DNA of 64,000 bases from [Enterobacter] lignolyticus SCF1. Lineage in GTDB: Bacteria; Pseudomonadota; Gammaproteobacteria; Enterobacterales; Enterobacteriaceae. The stretch is from NCBI RefSeq assembly GCF_000164865.1, contig NC_014618.1:3968001-4032000 (forward strand), given 5' to 3'. The translations under genes were made by a program, and so were the position numbers. Below the pieces are notes generated by a model. It ran no database searches, was not told the DNA's origin, and saw only the letters and a program-made list of their open reading frames with translations. Positions 1 to 10,508 of this stretch are shown here, piece after piece. Every line of letters starts with the position of its first letter. Positions within the stretch are counted from its first letter, which is position 1.

Positions 1-95
1 ATGTTAACGCCGCCGCCCGGCATCTGCTTGAGCTCACCCTGCCGACGCTGGTCGTGGCGAGCCCGGGCGCCGCGGCGCAATCTGACGATTTTTAA
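1..95 (+). CDS. C-terminal end of upstream gene, possibly PTS EIIA (partial)
   Basis: An open frame enters from the window edge and stops with TAA at 93-95, eleven bases before the EIIB start. Its first residues, VNAAAR, resemble the (G)SPxNAA(S/A)R motif of mannose-family EIIA domains, and it lies where EIIA is usually found in EIIA-B-C-D operons. Only about 30 residues are visible. Known EIIA domains run some 50-60 residues past this motif, whereas this one ends after about 26, so it is either a short EIIA or another protein. The EIIB ribosome binding site (aaggag, 94-99) begins inside this stop codon, which supports co-transcription. Confidence 0.4.
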   Translation, partial: VNAAARHLLELTLPTLVVASPGAAAQSDDF

Positions 96-105
96 GGAGC
101 TTGCT

Positions 106-600
106 ATGAGTATTTCTTTTGTCCGCATCGACGACCGCGTGATTCATGGGCAGCTCATCACACGCTGGGCCAAAGAGCTGCCCTGCGACGGGATTGTCGC
201 TATCGATGACGCCGTCGCGGCCGACCCGCTGCTTTCATCGGTGATGAAAGGCGCGGTATCCGATACCAAAGTCTGGCTGTTCGATACCGCCACCGCCATC
301 GAAAAGCTGCCCAAAGTGATCGCCAGCGAGAAACGCTATTTCGTCATCGGCAAATCGCCGGTCACGCTGCAGCGCCTTGAGGAGGCCGGTATCAGCCTGA
401 AAAATGGCAACGGCAAAATCAACGTCGGCCCGATGAGCGCGCGCGCCGACACCACCACCATCGGCCCCAATCAGTCGGTAAACGCGCAAGAGATTGCGGC
501 ATTCGACTACCTGAGCGCGCACGGCCACCACGTTGAGTTTCGCCTGGTTCCCGACGCCAGCTATTACAGCTGGCAGGACGCCCGGCAAAAGCTGAAATAA
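106..600 (+). CDS. PTS mannose/fructose/sorbose family EIIB
   Basis: A 164-residue cytoplasmic EIIB protein of the mannose-class phosphotransferase system. It takes phosphate from EIIA and passes it to the incoming sugar. The N-terminal RIDDRVIHGQ motif holds the phospho-accepting histidine (His14), typical of the family (PTSIIB_sorb). I chose the ATG at 106 because aaggag lies 7 bases upstream and the family normally begins a few residues before this motif; the open frame extends further upstream without resemblance. EIIC follows after 10 bp and EIID overlaps EIIC, so this is one operon. The sugar cannot be read from sequence. The neighbouring cupin isomerases suggest a hexose entering as a 6-phosphate, which is inference. 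Confidence 0.93.
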   Translation: MSISFVRIDDRVIHGQLITRWAKELPCDGIVAIDDAVAADPLLSSVMKGAVSDTKVWLFDTATAIEKLPKVIASEKRYFVIGKSPVTLQRLEEAGISLKNGNGKINVGPMSARADTTTIGPNQSVNAQEIAAFDYLSAHGHHVEFRLVPDASYYSWQDARQKLK

Positions 601-610
601 GGAGCGGGCA

Positions 611-1408
611 ATGATTATCGAAGCGACATTAATTGGCGTGCTCTGCTATCTGGGCGCGCTCAGCAGTCCCTGGCTGTTTGGCCTGACGGGCGGCTGGTAT
701 CTGATTACCCGCCCGTTAGTATCCGGCATGCTGGTCGGGTTTATCCTCGGCGATGTGACGACGGGCATCATGATAGGCGTCGCGGTGCAGGCGGTGTATA
801 TCGCGATGGTCACGCCGGGCGGCTCAATGCCGGCTGACCTCAACTTCGTGGCTTATCCGGCGATTGCGCTGGGCATTTTGTCGGGCAAAGGGCCGGAAGT
901 CGCCGTGGCGCTGGCGGCCACCATCGGGATTGCAGGTACCATTTTGTTCAACGCCATGATGGTGCTGAACTCATTCTGGAACCATCGCGCCGATAACGCG
1001 CTGGAGCGCGGCGACGAGCGCGGTATCTATCTCAACAGCGCTATCTGGCCGCAGGCCACCAACTTTGTCCTGCGTTTTGTCCCGACGTTTATCGCCGTCT
1101 ACTTCGGGGCCCAGTACATCAGCGGCTTTATGGACAGCCTGCCGAAGGTGGTGCTCTCAACCATGAACGTGCTGGGCGGCATTTTACCCGCCGTCGGTAT
1201 CGCCATCCTGCTTAAGCAGATAATCAAGAACTACACCATGCTTATCTACTTTCTCGTCGGCTTCATATGCATTGTTTTTCTGAAGCTGAACATGGTGGCG
1301 CTGGTTATCGTGGGCGCGCTGCTGGCGCTGATTCATTACAACTACAAGCCGGAAGCGCCGCAGCCTGCGGCAGCCAGACCGGCGGCCGATGATGAGGATG
1401 AATTCTGA
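611..1408 (+). CDS. PTS mannose/fructose/sorbose family EIIC
   Basis: A 265-residue polytopic inner-membrane protein of the EII-Sor (EIIC) family. With EIID it forms the sugar-translocating channel. Several long hydrophobic segments are visible, together with a VTPGGSMPADL stretch near residue 70 in the conserved part. The C-terminal tail is unusual: Ala/Pro-rich, then strongly acidic (ADDEDEF). A ggagcgggca sequence precedes the ATG. The stop codon shares one base with the EIID start (TGATG), indicating translational coupling. Confidence 0.93.
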   Translation: MIIEATLIGVLCYLGALSSPWLFGLTGGWYLITRPLVSGMLVGFILGDVTTGIMIGVAVQAVYIAMVTPGGSMPADLNFVAYPAIALGILSGKGPEVAVALAATIGIAGTILFNAMMVLNSFWNHRADNALERGDERGIYLNSAIWPQATNFVLRFVPTFIAVYFGAQYISGFMDSLPKVVLSTMNVLGGILPAVGIAILLKQIIKNYTMLIYFLVGFICIVFLKLNMVALVIVGALLALIHYNYKPEAPQPAAARPAADDEDEF

Positions 1409-2226
1409 TGGAAGAGCGTAAACTGACCCGAAAAGATCTGCGCCGCTGCTGGCGGGCGTGGATGATGCATAACCTGTCATCGATGAGCTTTGAACGCCTC
1501 GAGTCGTTCGGGTTTTGCCTGAGCATGCTGCCCGTCGCCCGTAAGCTCTACCCGGATGCCGCCCAGCGTACCGAAATGCTGCGCCGCCATGCGTCGTTCT
1601 ACAATACAGAACCGCAGATTGGCGCTATCGTCAACGGCATGGCGCTGGGGCTGGAAGAGAAAAAAGCCAACGGCGATCCCATCGACGGTGAAACCATTAA
1701 CACCCTGAAAGTCGGCCTGATGGGACCGATCGCCGGGATCGGCGATTCGATGATCCCGGGCATGCTGATCCCGATTTTGCTCAGCATCGGGATGGCGCTG
1801 GCGGCGGGCGGCAGCGTGCTGGGGCCGCTGTTTTACATCATCGCCTGGCTTGCGATCATCATCCCTGGCTCCTGGTTTTTGTTTCTGAAGGGCTATCAGA
1901 TGGGCTCAGGTTCGGTAGAGATGCTGGTCAGCAGTAAATCTACCCGCCTGCGCGAGGCGCTGTCGCTGCTGGGGGTGTTTGTGATGGGCGGCGTGGCGGC
2001 AAGCTACGTGAAGCTTGGCACCGGCCTTGAATTCATCACCAAAGACGGGGTCAATATCCACGTCCAGCAGATGCTGGACGGCATTTTCCCGCAGCTTCTG
2101 CCGCTTATCGTGGTGCTGGGCACCTGGTATCTGATGGCGAAGCGCGGCGTATCGCCGGTGAAAGCCATGGTCCTGCTACTGGCGCTTGCCGCCCTCGGCG
2201 TGGCGAGCGGGCTGTTTGCGGGGTAA
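1408..2226 (+). CDS. PTS mannose/fructose/sorbose family EIID
   Basis: A 272-residue EIID component, the second integral-membrane partner of mannose-class permeases. An amphipathic N-terminal cytoplasmic part (LTRKDLRRCWRAWMM, then HNLSSMSFERLES) is followed by the family hallmark GLMGPIAGIGDS at residues 103-114 and hydrophobic segments in the C-terminal half. It starts inside the EIIC stop codon and ends just before a strong rho-independent terminator, so it closes the operon. Length is typical of the family. Confidence 0.93.
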   Translation: MEERKLTRKDLRRCWRAWMMHNLSSMSFERLESFGFCLSMLPVARKLYPDAAQRTEMLRRHASFYNTEPQIGAIVNGMALGLEEKKANGDPIDGETINTLKVGLMGPIAGIGDSMIPGMLIPILLSIGMALAAGGSVLGPLFYIIAWLAIIIPGSWFLFLKGYQMGSGSVEMLVSSKSTRLREALSLLGVFVMGGVAASYVKLGTGLEFITKDGVNIHVQQMLDGIFPQLLPLIVVLGTWYLMAKRGVSPVKAMVLLLALAALGVASGLFAG

Positions 2227-2242
2227 GATTATGTGAAGCGAT

Positions 2243-2270
2243 AAACCGGGGCGACTGCCCCGGTTTTTTT
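2243..2270 (+). terminator. Rho-independent terminator after the PTS operon
   Basis: A perfect 10-bp stem (2243-2252 pairing with 2257-2266, AAACCGGGGC arm) with a GACT loop, then a run of seven T. It lies 16 bp after the EIID stop and touches the stop codon of the converging minus-strand isomerase gene (2269), so it probably serves both directions. Confidence 0.9.
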
Positions 2271-3051
2271 ATGGATGGAAGTTCTGCCACAGCCCGGCGG
2301 CTTTATCAGGCCGGGAGATGAACTGAAAACGCGCCGGATCGTCGATAAACTGCTGATACACCGGCGCGGAGGTAATACCAAACTCGGTATACGGACGCGG
2401 CGTGATCGCCTGTAAACGCCCTGGCGCATAGTGCGGGTTATGCTGCCATATCACGTGGTTATCCTGCATCAGTGGATACCAGGCAAGCCCCTTACGCGCG
2501 CGAACGGCATCGTACTCAAAGCCGTATTCGCGGTCGCACCAGGCGCCAAAGGTCAGCGGTTCGTCAGGGCTTGCGGAAATGGTGGCGTGCCCCCAGCCCG
2601 GCGGTACCAGAACCTTATCGCCAGGGCCTGCCATCACCGCAAAACAGCGTCCGGGGTCGTCCTCCACGTACTCCTGCATATAGATAATGGCCTTCCCCTG
2701 CCAGATTTCATACAGCTCCGGCGGCGACCAGCCGCTGTGCTGGCTGATGCGATGCACATGTCCCTGACTGCGAATCGGCTCATCGCCAAGCTTCCCTGCC
2801 GCATAGGTCACCACGCCGAACAGCAGCATCCGCTTTTGCAGCTCTTCGCGATCCTGCATGCGCGCGACGTCCATCGCAATGGCGTAGACCTCGTCCGGCC
2901 CGTCGCAGTGTGGGTCGCGAAGCGATGCGCGGATTTGATCGAGATGGCGGATTTCCGGCATCGGCCCCGTGACCTCATCGCCATAGCTAAAGCCGAGCGG
3001 CTGATGATGGATGGTCATATCGAGCCCGTAAGGCTGAGATTTCTCACCCAT
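2269..3051 (-). CDS. Cupin-type glucose-6-phosphate isomerase homologue (second of tandem pair)
   Basis: A 260-residue protein with a cupin fold related to archaeal-type phosphoglucose isomerase. Likely metal ligands are His98 and His100 (QGHVHR), Glu112 or Glu115 (PPELYEIWQGKA) and His155 (PPGWGHAT). It is longer than the upstream paralogue and carries a C-terminal extension with aromatic-rich segments. I chose the ATG at 3051 because GAGGTG precedes it at good spacing. This start overlaps the upstream isomerase gene by 8 bp, so the two are translationally coupled. Activity on glucose-6-P/fructose-6-P is the family function; the true substrate here is unknown. Confidence 0.75.
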   Translation of the reverse strand: MGEKSQPYGLDMTIHHQPLGFSYGDEVTGPMPEIRHLDQIRASLRDPHCDGPDEVYAIAMDVARMQDREELQKRMLLFGVVTYAAGKLGDEPIRSQGHVHRISQHSGWSPPELYEIWQGKAIIYMQEYVEDDPGRCFAVMAGPGDKVLVPPGWGHATISASPDEPLTFGAWCDREYGFEYDAVRARKGLAWYPLMQDNHVIWQHNPHYAPGRLQAITPRPYTEFGITSAPVYQQFIDDPARFQFISRPDKAAGLWQNFHP

Positions 3052-3607
3052 TTTGCACCTCGCAGACGCAGATCTGCTGGTTTTCTTCCTGCACCCGCAG
3101 CGCAAACCCGCCCTGCAGCGCCGCATAGTCATGCCCGGCGATGGTCGGCCAGACGGCCAGCGCGGAGAGGATCTCGCTGCCGGTGTTGATAAGCCGGTGC
3201 GCGGTAAACCCGGGAATAATATGCACCGACCCTGCGCAGACCGTTTCCAGCCGCGCTTTTCCGTGTTCGTCCTGCAGCAGCAGCAGCCCTTGCCCGCGCA
3301 GGCCAAAGTAGACTTCACCCTGCTCGCGGCGGGCGTGAAAATGCCCGCGGGTCATGAAAAATTCGTTGCCCACTTTTCCGGGGTTCAGATGCGTCACCCC
3401 CGTCCAGAGCTCCCCCTCTCCGGCAGGCGTCTCAAGCATTTCAACGGTATACACCGGGAGCTGAGGATCGCAGCTGCGCCAGGCCTGACCGTCGGCAAAA
3501 ACGGCAGTCAGATCCTGAATGCGCGTCGTTTTACGAATTACCGGCGCATGGCTGAAAGCGCCATTCGCCCATGCCACCAGAGGTGGCTGGATTATCTGAG
3601 AGTTCAT
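3044..3607 (-). CDS. Cupin-type glucose-6-phosphate isomerase
   Basis: A 187-residue cupin protein matching the archaeal-type phosphoglucose isomerase family, unrelated in fold to enterobacterial Pgi. The metal ligands line up closely with those known from the Pyrococcus furiosus enzyme: His89 and His91 (TRGHFH), Glu98 (GEVYFGLRGQG) and His137 (IPGFTAHR). I chose the ATG at 3607, preceded by GGAG; the frame continues upstream without family resemblance. It heads a two-gene operon with the paralogue at 2269-3051, converging on the PTS operon. It may interconvert the hexose-6-phosphate delivered by that PTS, which is inference from proximity. Confidence 0.85.
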   Translation of the reverse strand: MNSQIIQPPLVAWANGAFSHAPVIRKTTRIQDLTAVFADGQAWRSCDPQLPVYTVEMLETPAGEGELWTGVTHLNPGKVGNEFFMTRGHFHARREQGEVYFGLRGQGLLLLQDEHGKARLETVCAGSVHIIPGFTAHRLINTGSEILSALAVWPTIAGHDYAALQGGFALRVQEENQQICVCEVQNG

Positions 3608-3659
3608 GTTTATCTCCGGCCCGAGGAGAACAACACCGTAAGCATAGCAGATTAATCGA

Positions 3660-3696
3660 TTAACCTTGCGGGAGGGTAATAACTTTGCAAGGTTAA
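3660..3696. promoter_or_regulatory. Inverted repeat upstream of the cupin isomerase operon
   Basis: Two perfect 10-bp arms (TTAACCTTGC at 3660-3669 and GCAAGGTTAA at 3687-3696) lie 17 bp apart in the 102-bp space between rihC and the isomerase start. An adjacent ATTAATCGATTAAT-like palindrome overlaps the left arm. Its position in the promoter region fits a regulator-binding site; a weak hairpin ending the rihC transcript is the alternative. Confidence 0.45.
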
Positions 3697-3709
3697 TCAC
3701 ACTCCGCCG

Positions 3710-4624
3710 TCAGGGTGCCAGCGCCAGTACCTCCGATACCCAGCGGCGGAAGCCGTCAACATCCAGTCCCAGCGCAACCTGGGCGTTGGCGTGCTGCCCA
3801 AGACGGCCTTCGATATCCACCACAGTGGCGCCTGCGGTCCAGGTGCCCTGGGTCTCGACCGCGACAAAGCACGGGCTTAGCGCGAACAGCTCCGGGCGAA
3901 CCAGCCAGGCGATGGCGCAGAGGTCGTGCATCCGCAGCCCGCTGCTCATGCTGCCGCTGCGGTAGTGGCTGAACAGGGAATGCAGCATTTTTCCGGTTTC
4001 GTTAAGCTGCGGAAGCTGCTCCAGATAGTCGGGCGTCAGCACCGCCTGGTTGGTAACGTCCAGCCCGCACATCACGATATCAATGCCGCTCTGAAACACA
4101 CGCGCGGCGGCTTCCGGGTCAATCGCAATGTTGAACTCCGCATTCGGCGTGAAGTTGCCCCGACCAGCGGAACCGCCCATGATGACCAGACGACGGATGT
4201 TAAAGATGCATTCCGGGTAGTGGGTCAACAGCAGCGCGATATTGGTCAGCGGGCCAATCGCCACCAGCGTCAGCGGCTCCGGCGCGCTCATCACAGCATC
4301 GCGAATGGCAATAAACGCCGGCTTCGCCAGCGGCTGGCGGTTATGCTCGACAAAGTCATACCCCTCCATGCCCGACTCGCCGTGAACGTTCGCCGCGTCA
4401 CGCAGCGGGCGCAGCATCGGCGCGGCGGCGCCCTGCGCCAGCGGCACATCAGCCTGCCAGAAATGAAGCAGCTGCAGCGCGTTACGGGTCGTTTTCTCGA
4501 CCGAAACGTTACCGGCGACGGTGGTGATTAACTGTACATCCAGCTCGGGGGCAAACAGCGCCGCGGCGATCGCCGCCGCATCATCAATGCCAGGGTCAGT
4601 ATCAAGAACGATCGGTAAGCGCAT
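3710..4624 (-). CDS. rihC: Non-specific ribonucleoside hydrolase RihC
   Basis: A 304-residue cytoplasmic nucleoside hydrolase, the same length as E. coli RihC. It cleaves the N-glycosidic bond of purine and pyrimidine ribonucleosides for salvage. The Ca2+-binding DTDPGIDDA motif (Asp10, Asp14, Asp15) is intact at the N-terminus, and the C-terminal HDLCAIAW segment carries the conserved metal-binding Asp. I chose the ATG at 4624 because GGAGG lies just upstream; a longer frame has no RBS. It follows ispH as in E. coli, but an intrinsic terminator sits between them. dapB, the next gene in E. coli, is not present here. Confidence 0.95.
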   Translation of the reverse strand: MRLPIVLDTDPGIDDAAAIAAALFAPELDVQLITTVAGNVSVEKTTRNALQLLHFWQADVPLAQGAAAPMLRPLRDAANVHGESGMEGYDFVEHNRQPLAKPAFIAIRDAVMSAPEPLTLVAIGPLTNIALLLTHYPECIFNIRRLVIMGGSAGRGNFTPNAEFNIAIDPEAAARVFQSGIDIVMCGLDVTNQAVLTPDYLEQLPQLNETGKMLHSLFSHYRSGSMSSGLRMHDLCAIAWLVRPELFALSPCFVAVETQGTWTAGATVVDIEGRLGQHANAQVALGLDVDGFRRWVSEVLALAP

Positions 4625-4634
4625 ATTTCCTCCA

Positions 4635-4664
4635 TAAAAAAATGCCAGACGGGCAGTCTGGCAT
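4635..4664 (-). terminator. Rho-independent terminator between ispH and rihC
   Basis: On the minus strand a perfect 9-bp stem (4664-4656 with 4650-4642, ATGCCAGAC arm), a 5-base loop and a run of seven T (4641-4635) follow the ispH stop. The T-run ends only ten bases before the rihC start codon, so the rihC Shine-Dalgarno abuts the terminator. rihC must be expressed by readthrough or from a promoter upstream of, or overlapping, this hairpin. Confidence 0.9.
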
Positions 4665-4690
4665 CTTCTCATAACAGTGAAATGAATAAC

Positions 4691-5641
4691 TTATTCGACT
4701 TCACGAACATCCATTCGCAGCTCTTTCGGCACTTCGAAGACGATATTTTCTTCGCGTCCTTCCAGCGGCACGGCGTCACCGCCCCCTAAGGCCTGCAGAC
4801 GAACAATCACGTTCTGCACCAGAATATCCGGCGCGGACGCGCCAGCGGTCACGCCGACGCACTTCGCCTCTTTCACCCAGGCTTCCTGGATATCCGTTGC
4901 GTCATCAATCAAAAACGCCGCTTTCCCCATCCGCTGCGCCAGTTCGGCCAGGCGGTTGGAGTTCGACGAATTTTTGGAGCCGACGACCAGCACGACGTCC
5001 GCCTGCTCCGCCAGCGCGCGCACCGCTTCCTGACGGTTGGTGGTGGCATAGCAGATATCGTCTTTACGCGGCCCGACGATCTGCGGGAAGCGCTTGCGCA
5101 GCGCGTCGATGACGTCGGAGGTATCGTCCACCGAGAGCGTGGTCTGGGTCATAAACGACAGTTTGGCTTCGTTTTTGACGTTAAGCCGCCAGACGTCGTC
5201 CGGCGACTCCACCAGATACATGCCCCCTTGCGGGTTGCTGTACTGACCCATCGTGCCTTCGACTTCCGGGTGACCGGCATGGCCAATCAGAATCGACTCC
5301 TCGCCACGACGGCTGGCGCGGGCAACCTCCATATGCACTTTGGTGACCAGCGGGCAGGTCGCATCGAACACGGTGAGATCGCGGCCTTTGGCTTCGTTAC
5401 GCACCGCCTGGGATACGCCGTGCGCGGAAAATATCAGGATCGCGCCGTCCGGTACTTCGCTGAGCTGCTCAATGAAAATCGCCCCGCGCTCGCGCAGGCT
5501 GTCCACCACGTAGCGGTTGTGCACCACCTCATGGCGGACGTAAATCGGCGCGCCGTAGATAGCCAGCGCGTTTTCAACAATGCTGATAGCGCGGTCAACG
5601 CCAGCGCAAAAGCCGCGCGGGTTAGCCAACAGGATCTGCAT
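4691..5641 (-). CDS. ispH: 4-hydroxy-3-methylbut-2-enyl diphosphate reductase IspH (LytB)
   Basis: A 316-residue iron-sulphur enzyme, identical in length to E. coli. It catalyses the last step of the MEP isoprenoid pathway, reducing HMBPP to IPP and DMAPP. The three [4Fe-4S] cysteines are present at residues 12 (PRGFCAGV), 96 (FDATCPLV) and 197 (DDICYATT), and the catalytic Glu126 lies in HPEVEGT. I chose the ATG at 5641, one base after the fkpB stop, to match the family N-terminus MQILLANPRG. It belongs to the ileS-lspA-fkpB-ispH operon and is followed by an intrinsic terminator. Confidence 0.97.
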   Translation of the reverse strand: MQILLANPRGFCAGVDRAISIVENALAIYGAPIYVRHEVVHNRYVVDSLRERGAIFIEQLSEVPDGAILIFSAHGVSQAVRNEAKGRDLTVFDATCPLVTKVHMEVARASRRGEESILIGHAGHPEVEGTMGQYSNPQGGMYLVESPDDVWRLNVKNEAKLSFMTQTTLSVDDTSDVIDALRKRFPQIVGPRKDDICYATTNRQEAVRALAEQADVVLVVGSKNSSNSNRLAELAQRMGKAAFLIDDATDIQEAWVKEAKCVGVTAGASAPDILVQNVIVRLQALGGGDAVPLEGREENIVFEVPKELRMDVREVE

Positions 5642-5642
5642 G

Positions 5643-6092
5643 TTATGCCTCCAGTGCCGGATCAACTTCCAGCACGTCAATATCAAAATGAACGGTATGA
5701 CCTGCCAGCGGATGGTTGAAATCAACGGTGATGGAGTCGCCGTTGATTTCGCGGATCACGCCCGGCATTTCGCTGCCATCCATAGCGGTAAAGAGCATAA
5801 TCGCGCCGATTTCCGGCTCGCCAGCGTCCATAAATTCACGACGGGAAAAGTACTGGATGAGATCCGGGCTCGGCACGCCGAACGCGGCGTCAGGCTCCAG
5901 CGAGAAAACGCGTTTTTCGCCAGCCGTCAGCCCCAGCAGATGCTGCTCAAGCCCTTCAGACAGAGAGCCATCGCCGAGGCGAAACAGCGCCGGTTTGCCG
6001 TTGTTGCGAGTCGACTCGGCCAGGGAGCCGTCATCAAGTTTCAGCGTAAAATGCACCAGAACGGCGCTGTTGCTCTGTACAGATGTAGACAT
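5643..6092 (-). CDS. fkpB: FKBP-type peptidyl-prolyl cis-trans isomerase FkpB (SlpA)
   Basis: A 149-residue SlyD-like FKBP, the same length as E. coli FkpB, catalysing proline isomerisation in the cytosol. The FKBP core (VLVHFTLKLDDGS near the N-terminus, GEKRVFSLEPDAAFG near residue 75) is interrupted by the insert-in-flap domain usual in this subfamily. The ATG at 6092 gives the family N-terminus; the frame upstream runs back into a REP element. Its stop is one base before ispH, as in E. coli. Confidence 0.95.
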   Translation of the reverse strand: MSTSVQSNSAVLVHFTLKLDDGSLAESTRNNGKPALFRLGDGSLSEGLEQHLLGLTAGEKRVFSLEPDAAFGVPSPDLIQYFSRREFMDAGEPEIGAIMLFTAMDGSEMPGVIREINGDSITVDFNHPLAGHTVHFDIDVLEVDPALEA

Positions 6093-6124
6093 GCAAATTG
6101 CTCGCTTGTTTTGGGTCACCTGTT

Positions 6125-6201
6125 GCCCGGTGGCGCTACGCTTACCGGGCCTACGGGAGGCCACAAATTCTGTAGGCCGGGTAAGCGTAGCGCCACCCGG
6201 C
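6125..6201. repeat. REP pair (BIME) between lspA and fkpB
   Basis: Two imperfect copies of the enterobacterial repetitive extragenic palindrome face each other: 6125-6155 (starting GCCCGGTGGCGCTACGCTTA) and 6172-6201 (ending with the reverse complement). They are separated by 16 bp. Together they form a long stem-loop inside the ileS-lspA-fkpB-ispH operon, where REP elements can stabilise upstream mRNA or bind gyrase and integration host factor. Confidence 0.88.
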
Positions 6202-6209
6202 ATTTACAA

Positions 6210-6709
6210 TTAAGCCTGTTCTTTCGCTGTAGGTTTAGGCAAGAAACCTTCCAGCACGATCAGCGCCGCGCCGATACAAATCGCCGTATCGGCAAGGTTG
6301 AAGGTGGCAAAGTGCCAGTCGCCGACGTAGAAGTCGATCATATCGACCACAAAGCCGTGCCACAGGCGATCGAACAGGTTGCCCAGCGCGCCGCCGATGA
6401 TCAAAGCATAGGCGATGTTATTGAGCTTCTGCGACGCCTTCGCGCGATACATCATCACCGTTAAGATGACGCAGATACCGATAGCAATGCCCGCAAAGAA
6501 CCAGCGCTGCCAGCCGCCGCTGTCGGCGAGGAAGCTAAACGCCGCGCCGTAGTTACGCGCATAGTGCAGATTAAGCGACGGAAACAGCCCTACCGTATCC
6601 CCCAGCATGAAATTCTGGAGGATCAGGTACTTGCTGCCCAGATCGATAATCAATACGGCGACGACGACCCACAGCCAGCGCAGCCCTGTTGAACACACAG
6701 ATTTACTCA

Positions 6710-6710
<1 letters not shown>
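6210..6710 (-). CDS. lspA: Prolipoprotein signal peptidase LspA
   Basis: A 166-residue inner-membrane aspartyl protease (signal peptidase II) that removes signal peptides from prolipoproteins after Lgt modification. Four transmembrane segments are visible. The catalytic aspartates are Asp123 (FVVDMIDFY) and Asp141 (FNLADTAI). Its ATG shares a base with the ileS stop (TGATG), showing the translational coupling known for this operon. Two residues longer than E. coli LspA. Confidence 0.97.
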
Positions 6711-9526
<2,816 letters not shown>

Positions 9527-9569
9527 CAGATTCTCGGTTCCGTATTTCGGTTTGATTACATAACCGGCC

Positions 9570-10508
9570 TCAGGCCGGTTTTGCTAGCCCAAAAAATTCG
9601 CGGGCTGTTAACTCATCACGCGCGATTTGCGCTTTCAGTTCATCCAGCGAGGCAAATCGCTGCTCGTTGCGTATCTTTTTACGCAGTATCACATCTATAT
9701 GGCGACCGTAGAGGTCCATTACAACATCCAGTAAATGCACTTCCAGCTGCTGGCGCACGCCCGCCACCGTCGGACGGGTACCGATGTTGGCAACGCCGGG
9801 TAAAGGCGTGTCGCCCAGCCCTGTTACTTCTACCGCGTAGACCCCTTTGACCGGGGAAACCTGACGACGCAGCGGTAAATTCGCCGTCGGGAAACCTATG
9901 GTGCGCCCGAGTTCATCACCGTGAACTACGCGCCCTGAAATCGTGAACGGGTGCCCCAGCAGCGTTTGCGCAAGCCCGAGATCGTCATTCGCCAGCGCCT
10001 GGCGAACCGCGGTGCTGCTAATGCGCAATCCGCCTTCGCAGAAGGTTTGCGTACTGGTGACGTCAAAGCTAAACTCGGCGCCCGCTTTCTGTAATAACAA
10101 GAAATCCCCTTCGCGACCAGCGCCAAAGCGGAAATCATCGCCGACGGCCAGATACCGCACGCCGAGACGCTTCACCAACAGCTCGCCGATAAACGCCTGC
10201 GCCGTTAATGCCGCGAAGCGACGGTCGAAGCGGACGCACAGGACGTAATCGACGCCGCTCTCGGCCAGATAGCGCAGCTTTTCGCGCAGGCGCGTCAGCC
10301 TGGCCGGCGCCTTATCCACGGCAAAAAGCTCAAGCGGCTGCGGCTCAAAAATCATGACCACAACCGGTAAACCTCGCTCGCGGCCTTCCGCACGCAAACG
10401 CTGCAGCAATGCCTGATGCCCACGATGCACGCCGTCGAAATTACCAATGGTCAATACGCACCCGTGCGGCGCCTGACCAAGATTATGTATGCCGCGTATC
10501 AGCTTCAT
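9570..10508 (-). CDS. ribF: Bifunctional riboflavin kinase / FAD synthetase RibF
   Basis: A 312-residue enzyme that makes FMN and then FAD. The N-terminal nucleotidyltransferase domain carries GNFDGVHRGHQ (about residues 22-32). The C-terminal flavokinase domain carries GRTIGFPTANL and GVYAVEV. Length matches E. coli (313). It is divergent from rpsT and upstream of ileS, as in E. coli. Confidence 0.97.
   Translation of the reverse strand: MKLIRGIHNLGQAPHGCVLTIGNFDGVHRGHQALLQRLRAEGRERGLPVVVMIFEPQPLELFAVDKAPARLTRLREKLRYLAESGVDYVLCVRFDRRFAALTAQAFIGELLVKRLGVRYLAVGDDFRFGAGREGDFLLLQKAGAEFSFDVTSTQTFCEGGLRISSTAVRQALANDDLGLAQTLLGHPFTISGRVVHGDELGRTIGFPTANLPLRRQVSPVKGVYAVEVTGLGDTPLPGVANIGTRPTVAGVRQQLEVHLLDVVMDLYGRHIDVILRKKIRNEQRFASLDELKAQIARDELTAREFFGLAKPA

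Noticed and set aside
2431..3189. Plus-strand frame of 252 codons across the cupin isomerase genes
   Set aside because: The minus strand has two recognisable cupin proteins with metal ligands and ribosome sites; the plus frame has none of these.
3044..3318. An N-terminal extension of the second cupin isomerase to 349 residues
   Set aside because: The extension is Cys/Arg-rich antisense-like sequence inside the first isomerase in another frame; the ATG at 3051 has a good ribosome site.
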